Shown here in pieces: positions 7,240 to 12,492 of a stretch of 17,020 nt of DNA (position 1 is the stretch's first letter; the number at the start of each line of letters is the position of its first letter). Made by a program: the position numbers and the translations under genes. Origin of the DNA: an uncultured Caryophanales bacterium. GTDB lineage: Bacteria > Bacillota_I > Bacilli_A > RFN20 > CAG-826. The DNA is taken from the NCBI GenBank assembly GCA_937895315.1, contig CALAWM010000177.1, positions 1-17,020 of the forward strand. The letters run 5' to 3'. A model generated the notes under the pieces. It was given only the letters and a program-made list of their open reading frames with translations, ran no database searches and was not told where the DNA came from.

Positions 7240-7799
7240 TACTCTGTACCTACTTTTCTTCCTAATTCAATTGCTTGTTGTAATGCTTCATTCCCTTCAA
7301 TATCGCCCCGTTCATGGACACCCGGAACTGTTAAAATTTCAAATTCAGGAATTTCAAGTTGTTTGACTAGTTCTTTAAATTCATGGGTAATACCAACGAA
7401 GGTATCTTCATCATTATCACGGGCAACGGCAAGTAAGATTGCTTTGGTAAATTTTAAATTTCTTTTCCGTTGCGGGACAAGATAAGCGTATAAGTTATCG
7501 ATAAATAATTTTATCGCACCGGAAAATCCCCCAAAATAGACTGGAGAACAAAGTACTAAAACATCAGAGACATGGATGTATGGCGCAAGCACGTTAAAAT
7601 CATCTTCAAGGAGACTTGGTTTTCCCTTTCGCCATGCATTTTCTTTATCGCGAAATGGTGAAAAATTACGATTTGAGGCTTCGACCTTTTGAATAGCGTT
7701 GCCGCCTTGGCGGGCGCCTTTAATGAAAGCATTTGCAAGAAAGGCCGAGTTTCCGGTTTTCCTTACGCTTCCTGTAACAATTAGAATATTTTTTGCCAT
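7239..7799 (-). CDS. NADPH-dependent FMN reductase-like flavoprotein lacking the family's cysteines
   Basis: A 186-residue flavodoxin-fold protein. The N-terminal NILIVTGSVRKTGNSAFLANAF is the FMN phosphate loop, and SPVYFGGFSGAIKLFIDNLYA is the second FMN contact typical of iron-sulfur flavoprotein/WrbA-like reductases. The segment that in relatives carries a cluster of cysteines (PCxGCxxCxxxxxC type) aligns with SPFRDKENAWRKGKPSLLEDD, in which every cysteine position is replaced while the spacing is kept. It would therefore bind FMN without an iron-sulfur cluster. Its substrate is unknown; quinone or flavin reduction is a guess. It is the first gene of a two-gene unit with galE (shared TAATG). 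GGAGG at 7804-7808 lies 4 bases before the ATG, with an extended -10 immediately upstream. Confidence 0.85.
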   Translation of the reverse strand: MAKNILIVTGSVRKTGNSAFLANAFIKGARQGGNAIQKVEASNRNFSPFRDKENAWRKGKPSLLEDDFNVLAPYIHVSDVLVLCSPVYFGGFSGAIKLFIDNLYAYLVPQRKRNLKFTKAILLAVARDNDEDTFVGITHEFKELVKQLEIPEFEILTVPGVHERGDIEGNEALQQAIELGRKVGTE

Positions 7800-7815
7800 A
7801 CTTCCTCCATATACT

Positions 7816-7824
7816 ATTATAACA
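7816..7824 (-). promoter_or_regulatory. extended -10 promoter of the flavoprotein-galE operon
   Basis: Minus strand TGTTATAAT is a perfect extended -10. A weak AAGACA at 19-base spacing could be the -35. The predicted start near 7809 leaves a very short leader of about 10 bases that just contains the GGAGG site. Confidence 0.65.
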
Positions 7825-7835
7825 CACCAAATGTC

Positions 7836-7853
7836 CGATTTGTCTTAAAATCG
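7836..7853. promoter_or_regulatory. dyad overlapping the -35 region of the flavoprotein promoter
   Basis: CGATTT-GTCTTA-AAATCG is an inverted repeat with 6-base arms, placed where the -35 of the flavoprotein promoter should be. It could be an operator. It lacks a T run, so it is a poor terminator for the CBS-nitroreductase gene ending at 7870. Confidence 0.3.
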
Positions 7854-7869
7854 CACTTTTTCTTACATT

Positions 7870-8793
7870 CTACCAGCCATTTTGATGTATTTTCTCAATA
7901 TTAACGGCTTCGTTGGCCCCTTTGTATTCCCCTTTAATTCCAAAAGCAATCATCCCGTATAAGGTGAAATTACTAGGTACACCAAGGAAGTTTAAGATCT
8001 TCTTATTATGTTCGTCATTCCGCGTTGCAATCCAAAATCCGCCAAGATTTTCATAACTATCAATCGCTAAAAGCATGCTGAATAAAAGCGCGCTACTATT
8101 GCTTAAGGCGTTATAGACATTAGGTTCTTTTTCGTCATCATTTAAGATTAAAATTAAGTTTGAAGCATTCTCAAATTGACCACCTTTTTGATGTAAAACA
8201 CTAAGTTCTTTGATTTTGGCTAGATCATTAACAAACACAACATGTTGTGGTCGTCGATTTCCGGCTGATGGACTAATTAAGGCAACATTAAGTATTTCAT
8301 TAACAACTTCTTGACTAACTGGTTTCTTCTTAAACTTCCGAATACTTCTTCTTTTATATAAAGCATTTAAGATTGGGTTTTCTTTGATTACTTCAGTTTT
8401 TTGCGAGAATTTATTAATAAAATCACTTAATAAATCTTTCCGCGTAACAATGCCAATAAAGTAATTTCGGTCATCAAGAATGGGAATAAAGTTTTGACCA
8501 AGTGAAGTTTTAATTAAATCTTCCATCGAGGCATTGATGGTGACTGGTGCATAATCACGATTTCTTCGAACGGCTCTTAATTTCCGGGTACTTGCAAATT
8601 CAAGACCGTTTTCTTCTAAATACCAAAGCAAATCACCTTCGGTAATTGTCCCTACATAATAACCATCTTTATCGAGTAAAGGCACGCTATTATATCGGAC
8701 AATTTTTAATATTGTGAGTGCCTCCGCAATCGTCAAATTAGTCGTTAAAAACCTCACATCTTTTTTGGGAGTAAGTAGCATTAGTATATTCAT
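7870..8793 (-). CDS. CBS domain pair fused to a nitroreductase-family domain
   Basis: A 307-residue cytoplasmic fusion. Residues 1-130 are two CBS repeats, TIAEALTILKIVRYNSVPLLDKDGYYVG then GTITEGDLLW, and SMEDLIKTSLGQNFIPILDD then FIGIVTRKDLL. They resemble the small stand-alone CBS proteins of Bacillota that begin MNILxxLTPK. Residues 145-307 are an FMN-dependent nitroreductase domain: RRSIRKF at 149-155 and SPSAGNRRPQHVVFV at 174-188 form the usual FMN contacts, and LGGFWIATRNDE and YGMIAFG follow the fold. CBS pairs bind adenine nucleotides in known cases, so the oxidoreductase may respond to energy state; this is an inference. GAGGG stands before the start at 8793 and a TATAAT box lies 23 bases upstream. 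The gene runs divergently from nagB. Confidence 0.85.
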   Translation of the reverse strand: MNILMLLTPKKDVRFLTTNLTIAEALTILKIVRYNSVPLLDKDGYYVGTITEGDLLWYLEENGLEFASTRKLRAVRRNRDYAPVTINASMEDLIKTSLGQNFIPILDDRNYFIGIVTRKDLLSDFINKFSQKTEVIKENPILNALYKRRSIRKFKKKPVSQEVVNEILNVALISPSAGNRRPQHVVFVNDLAKIKELSVLHQKGGQFENASNLILILNDDEKEPNVYNALSNSSALLFSMLLAIDSYENLGGFWIATRNDEHNKKILNFLGVPSNFTLYGMIAFGIKGEYKGANEAVNIEKIHQNGW

Positions 8794-8815
8794 GGCGCCC
8801 TCTTTCTTTACTATT

Positions 8816-8821
8816 ATTATA
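8816..8821 (-). promoter_or_regulatory. -10 box of the CBS-nitroreductase gene
   Basis: Perfect TATAAT on the minus strand. The predicted start near 8809 gives a leader of about 16 bases. No good -35 is visible. It lies back to back with the nagB promoter, whose -35 begins 14 bases away. Confidence 0.55.
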
Positions 8822-8834
8822 ACTTATCTTCGTT

Positions 8835-8863
8835 TTGGATGGTAAAAAACAAATATGTATAGT
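8835..8863 (+). promoter_or_regulatory. sigma-A promoter of the nagB-like gene
   Basis: TTGGAT, a 17-base spacer, TATAGT. The predicted start near 8870 gives a leader of about 36 bases, with AAGGAG at 8895-8900. Confidence 0.65.
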
Positions 8864-8905
8864 ATGATAATATTAATTATGGAGTAGACCACAAAAGGAG
8901 AAATT

Positions 8906-9730
8906 ATGGCCATTTTTATTCGTGATAGCTATGACGAAATGTCAAGAGCTGCTGCTAAACAAATTGCAAAACAAATCAAAGAAAAACCAAATTCAGTTAT
9001 CGGCCTCGCCACTGGATTTACCCCGATCGGCACATACCGGGAGTTAATTAGAATGCACAAAGAAGAAGGCTTAAGTTTTAAAGATGTAACCGCCTTTACT
9101 TTATATGAATTTTTAGGTGAAGGATTCGATGTAATCAAGCCATATGGTCTTGATAAATCAAGTGCCCGTTATATGCATGAAGAATTTTTTAAACACATTG
9201 ATATTCAAAAGAAAAACATTCATTACTTCAATGGATTCACTAGTAATCCAAGCAAAACATGTAATGAATACGAAAAGAAAATCCGCGATGCCGGCGGTAT
9301 TGATATTCAATTACTAGGGATTGGCCGTGATGGACATTGGGGCTATAATGAACCTGGTTCAAGCCTTGGCAGCCGCAGCCATGTCGTGGCTTTAACTAAA
9401 CAAACAATTGATGATAATTATGAAGACTTCTATCGGAAAGTGGGTCTTACCAAAGATGAAATGCCCCATTTTGCCTTAACGATGGGGGTTGGCACCATTC
9501 TTGATGCCCGTAAATTAATTTTAATCGCCAGTGGCGTCAAAAAAGCCGATGTCATTAGACAAGCATTAGAAGGTCCTGTTACCGCGCAAATTACTTCAAG
9601 TGCGATTCAACTTTATTCTGGTGAAGCAACGATTATTTTAGATAATGAAGCCGCAAGTTTATTATCAAATATTGAACATATTAAACATACCGAAGAAATG
9701 TCCAAAAAATACGGCTTCCGCGCTGAATAA
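8906..9730 (+). CDS. nagB: glucosamine-6-phosphate deaminase homologue (NagB family) with altered active site
   Basis: A 274-residue protein of the NagB/6-phosphogluconolactonase fold. NagB turns glucosamine-6-phosphate into fructose-6-phosphate and ammonia. Family motifs are clear: GLATGFTPIGTYREL at 33-47, GIGRDGHWGYNEPGSSL at 138-154, and FALTMGVGTILDARK later. Asp142, His144 and Glu149 match the E. coli catalytic residues Asp141, His143 and Glu148. The Asp72 counterpart, in the usual FNLDEY motif, is Tyr67 here (FTLYEF). The small residue before Thr-Pro in the phosphate loop is Phe38. An insertion of several residues follows at GEGFDVIKPYG. The enzyme may be inactive, use another sugar phosphate, or be a regulator. 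AAGGAG at 8895-8900 sets the start. It stands alone, divergent from the CBS-nitroreductase gene. Confidence 0.82.
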   Translation: MAIFIRDSYDEMSRAAAKQIAKQIKEKPNSVIGLATGFTPIGTYRELIRMHKEEGLSFKDVTAFTLYEFLGEGFDVIKPYGLDKSSARYMHEEFFKHIDIQKKNIHYFNGFTSNPSKTCNEYEKKIRDAGGIDIQLLGIGRDGHWGYNEPGSSLGSRSHVVALTKQTIDDNYEDFYRKVGLTKDEMPHFALTMGVGTILDARKLILIASGVKKADVIRQALEGPVTAQITSSAIQLYSGEATIILDNEAASLLSNIEHIKHTEEMSKKYGFRAE

Positions 9731-9750
9731 TTAATTCAAAAAACTTAAGA

Positions 9751-9780
9751 AAAACGCTGAACTTAATCAGCGTTTTTTAT
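9751..9780. terminator. bidirectional terminator between nagB-like and ligase-like genes
   Basis: AAAACGCTGA, loop ACTTAA, TCAGCGTTTT: a 10-bp perfect stem with T runs on both strands (six T on plus, five on minus). It serves both convergent genes. The stop codon of the minus-strand gene (9763-9765) lies in the loop, and its last codons form one arm of the stem. Confidence 0.88.
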
Positions 9781-11217
9781 TATTTCTTTTCCGTGTCCCC
9801 GCTTGTGGGCAAGTTTATTTAAATATAAGAAAGGAAGAATTACGGTAAATGATGCCATAATCCCTTCACTCTTGAATAATAATAACGATAATGATTCAAA
9901 TTGACTCCGCACTAAGAAGATTAAAAGACTTACAAAAGTAAAAAACGCCAAAGCCTTATTGGCCTTTCTTCTTCTAATCAAAATAAAGAGGATAACAAAG
10001 AACATCGAAACATAGGCAATAAAGCCTAGTAATCCAAAGGTATGAAAGACTTCTACAAAGCCATTATGATAGTCACCAAGTCCCATGCTATTGGGGCGCC
10101 CTAATTCTTGATCAATGCGCATTTGATAAAAGTAACGGGAAATATGGGGACCGTCCCCTATTAAAAAGGTAACCGGGGATGCGACAATAAGACTAAAGGC
10201 ATAGGTCCAAAGACCAACTCTTGACGCAAATGTTTTACCAGCCTCTTCTAATACTTGGGTTGTTATCGCTTTTTTCAAAAAGTCACCAAATAATGTTTCT
10301 TGAAGCGTCGGAATAACGCGGAAGAAAATAACTGTCACGATAAAGGAAGAACTAAGAACGGTGAGAACGGTAAGTCGCTTGTATTGTTTTTTCTTGGCCA
10401 TCCACCATAAGTTCCGGTAGAAAACAAAGATAAAAAGTAACAATGATAACGCAATATTAGTTTTTGAAAAGGTGAGGAAAATACCAAACATAAGCGGGAT
10501 TTGCAGCAAAAAGTAAATAATACGACGTTTATTCTTAATTGTTAAATAGTAAAGAAAAACCGCCATTACTTGTGAACTAAGCAGAAAAGAAGCATACGGA
10601 TTTCGATTATTAAAGAAACTTGTTGGCACATCGGAAAAACTTGCGTAGCCCCCCGAAACAAGATCAACAATTACATCCCATTCAGTTATAAAACTATATA
10701 CGATTGCTCCAATTGACACTAAAACAATCACAGCAATAAAAAACTTTGTGATTGATAAAAAGTGCTTATGATTAGGGAGGGCAATAACAATAAAATAGAA
10801 AAAGGCAATATTCACGGCTAAGGTAAGAATGGCGGTTATTCTTTTCCCGGGCGCCAAGGTAAGTATTACGTCATTTATCGTGCCATCAAAGAATTTGACT
10901 GGAAGTGTTCTTATTTCCGGAATGGTTAATATATTGATAGTCATTACGATAAAGAAAACAATGAGAATTGTAATAATAATAACCCCGTTAACACTAAGCC
11001 TAATTCTTCGGACAAAGTATATGCTAAAACTGCTGATCAGGGTAACAATCATCGTGGCAATAATCGTTTGATTTGGTAACGAAATTGGACCAAAATAATA
11101 ACCTGGCGTTACTTTAGTAATGATTGATTGTTCCAAGAAAAAGAAGGTCAAAGTCACAATTAGAATCGTCATGAAAAAGAAACTAAAAATCGATATTGCC
11201 TTTTTTAACTTGTTCAT
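9763..11217 (-). CDS. O-antigen ligase/polymerase-like multipass membrane protein
   Basis: A 484-residue protein with roughly ten to twelve hydrophobic segments. Two features point to the O-antigen ligase (Wzy_C) superfamily. FNNRNPYASFLL at about 202-213 resembles the conserved Asn-Pro loop before a helix. The large outer loop from about 300 to 385 contains SRVGLWTYAF, GDGPH and finally GDYHNGFVEVFHTFGLLG, the His-Asn signature next to a helix. Such enzymes join or polymerise lipid-linked glycans on the outer face of the membrane. In a Gram-positive-like or wall-less cell this would be a capsule or surface polysaccharide polymerase, or a protein O-glycosyl transferase. No glycosyltransferase cluster is in view. 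The start at 11217 has no Shine-Dalgarno and a TATAAT six bases upstream. Exact function is uncertain. Confidence 0.75.
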   Translation of the reverse strand: MNKLKKAISIFSFFFMTILIVTLTFFFLEQSIITKVTPGYYFGPISLPNQTIIATMIVTLISSFSIYFVRRIRLSVNGVIIITILIVFFIVMTINILTIPEIRTLPVKFFDGTINDVILTLAPGKRITAILTLAVNIAFFYFIVIALPNHKHFLSITKFFIAVIVLVSIGAIVYSFITEWDVIVDLVSGGYASFSDVPTSFFNNRNPYASFLLSSQVMAVFLYYLTIKNKRRIIYFLLQIPLMFGIFLTFSKTNIALSLLLFIFVFYRNLWWMAKKKQYKRLTVLTVLSSSFIVTVIFFRVIPTLQETLFGDFLKKAITTQVLEEAGKTFASRVGLWTYAFSLIVASPVTFLIGDGPHISRYFYQMRIDQELGRPNSMGLGDYHNGFVEVFHTFGLLGFIAYVSMFFVILFILIRRRKANKALAFFTFVSLLIFLVRSQFESLSLLLFKSEGIMASFTVILPFLYLNKLAHKRGHGKEIIKNAD

Positions 11218-11223
11218 TCTTTA

Positions 11224-11229
11224 ATTATA
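11224..11229 (-). promoter_or_regulatory. -10 box abutting the ligase-like gene (possible leaderless mRNA)
   Basis: Perfect TATAAT on the minus strand, separated from the ATG at 11217 by six bases, so the predicted transcription start falls on the start codon. No Shine-Dalgarno is present. The best -35 is TTGCAT with a long 19-base spacer. Confidence 0.5.
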
Positions 11230-11240
11230 CCTAAAAAAGA

Positions 11241-11258
11241 GCAAATACATGCAAATAC
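11241..11258. repeat. direct repeat GCAAATAC in the ligase-like gene promoter
   Basis: GCAAATAC occurs twice, at 11241-11248 and 11251-11258, exactly 10 bases apart, about one helical turn. It lies where the -35 region should be, so it could be a site for an activator or repressor binding one DNA face. Confidence 0.35.
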
Positions 11259-11390
11259 TGGATAAAATTACTAAAATTTACCAATATTCTTCAAAACAAG
11301 ATTGTAAAAAAGTCTCTAATAATTGTTTATTTATATACTAAATATATTTATTTATATTATTATTTTTCGCGTATCTTCTAAGATAATAAG

Positions 11391-12275
11391 TTACCAATCG
11401 ACAACGTCGGGGTTACTAGCCCTACCCGCTTTTCCCTTTAAATTATCAATAGCGATAATATCTTCTTTACTTAAGGAAAAATCAAAGATATCAATATTTT
11501 CCTTTATCCGACTTGGGGTGACTGATTTTGGTAAAGGATTATACCCGTGTTCTAAACTCCATCTTAACGCAACCTGCGCCGGGGTCTTATTGTATTTTTG
11601 GGCAAGGTCATTAAGGAGTTCTTGACTGAATAGTTTCCCGGTGCCAAGCGGTGAATAGGCAGTCGTTAAGATATTGTGTAACTCATTATACTTTACGGCT
11701 TCTTCTTGCATATCACTCGGGCTAATTAGTATTTGATTAATAACGGGTTTTACTTTCGCCGTCTTCAATAAAGCCTCTAAATGATGAGGCATAAAATTAG
11801 AAACGCCAAGTGCCTTAATTTTGCCTTCTTGGTAGGCTTCTTCTAAAGCACGCCATACTTCTTTATTCCGTTTTTCATAATTTGGTCGGAAGATATTACT
11901 ATTTGGCCAGTGAATTAAAAAGAGATCAACGTAATCGAGTCCTAAACGTTTTAAACTGGCATCAATCGCCACCTTTGCGTCTTCATAGGTAACATGCTTG
12001 TTCCAAATTTTTGTGGTGACAAAAAGTTTTTCGCGGGGAATGCCGCTATCTTTGATGGCGCGACCTACACTTTCTTCATTGCGATATACTTCGGCAGTGT
12101 CAATATGAATATAGCCGGCTTTTAATGCTTCGCGCACACTATTATAAGCTTCTTCTCCATCCTTTACTTGCCATGTTCCAAAGCCAATTACTGGCATTTT
12201 GTGCCCATCACTTAATAGATAAACACTATTTTTATTTAGACTTTTAGGATCAACTCTAAACTTTGATATAAACAT
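11391..12275 (-). CDS. aldo/keto reductase
   Basis: A 294-residue NADPH-dependent carbonyl reductase of the AKR superfamily, cytoplasmic. The catalytic tetrad is visible: Asp in HIDTAEVYRNEESVGRA with Tyr five residues on, Lys in FVTTKIW, and His in FLIHWP. GFGTWQV, RALEEAYQEGKIKALGVSNF and LRWSLEHGYNPLPKSVTPSRIKEN (the NADPH 2'-phosphate site) are classic. The closest known types are the 2,5-diketo-gluconate/methylglyoxal reductase-like members of Bacillota. I start it at 12275 (MFISKF) because GAGGAGG at 12284-12290 stands 8 bases before; the ORF runs open to 12368, but those residues are not AKR-like and have no ribosome site. The substrate cannot be read from sequence. It is a single gene, divergent from the nuclease gene. 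Confidence 0.92.
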   Translation of the reverse strand: MFISKFRVDPKSLNKNSVYLLSDGHKMPVIGFGTWQVKDGEEAYNSVREALKAGYIHIDTAEVYRNEESVGRAIKDSGIPREKLFVTTKIWNKHVTYEDAKVAIDASLKRLGLDYVDLFLIHWPNSNIFRPNYEKRNKEVWRALEEAYQEGKIKALGVSNFMPHHLEALLKTAKVKPVINQILISPSDMQEEAVKYNELHNILTTAYSPLGTGKLFSQELLNDLAQKYNKTPAQVALRWSLEHGYNPLPKSVTPSRIKENIDIFDFSLSKEDIIAIDNLKGKAGRASNPDVVDW

Positions 12276-12299
12276 TATTTTTGCCTCCTCTTTGTATTT

Positions 12300-12305
12300 A
12301 TTATA
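12300..12305 (-). promoter_or_regulatory. -10 box of the aldo/keto reductase gene
   Basis: Perfect TATAAT on the minus strand, giving a predicted start near 12293 and a leader of about 18 bases with the GAGGAGG site. It supports the start at 12275, since the longer ORF would begin upstream of this promoter. The -35 is weak. Confidence 0.55.
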
Positions 12306-12424
12306 ACCCATGTAAAGTTGAATAAAATGGTTGTTACTATAATAAATATCGATCTTTACTTGGGACATTATCCCCTAAAATAATTCATCCGAAATTAGTA
12401 AATATCATTTCAAATAATATTTTA

Positions 12425-12430
12425 TATAAT
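12425..12430 (+). promoter_or_regulatory. possible -10 box of the surface nuclease gene
   Basis: TATAAT within very AT-rich DNA, about 62 bases before the start codon. There is no recognisable -35, so chance occurrence is possible. The CAATAAA/AATCGTATT motif of the sigma locus is absent here. Confidence 0.3.
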
Positions 12431-12492
12431 TTTAATATTAAATAATTTAGAGAAGAGTAAAATTAAATTGTCAGTAAATAAGGAGAAAAATA

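Noticed and set aside
10829..11071. Open frame of 80 codons on the plus strand within the ligase-like gene
   Set aside because: It is antisense to a well-supported membrane protein gene, has no ribosome site, and its hydrophobic composition merely mirrors the codons of the opposite strand.
11372..11385. TATCTT-CT-AAGATA dyad after the aldo/keto reductase gene as a terminator
   Set aside because: The two-base loop cannot form without opening the stem, and the A-rich tail is not a T run on the minus strand.
11323..11625. Open frame of 100 codons on the plus strand at the aldo/keto reductase end
   Set aside because: It begins in AT-rich intergenic DNA and then runs antisense to the conserved reductase; no ribosome site or family resemblance.
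12276..12368. Longer N-terminus of the aldo/keto reductase starting at 12368
   Set aside because: The extra residues do not fit the family, no ribosome site precedes that ATG, and a TATAAT and strong GAGGAGG lie inside the extension, pointing to a start at 12275.
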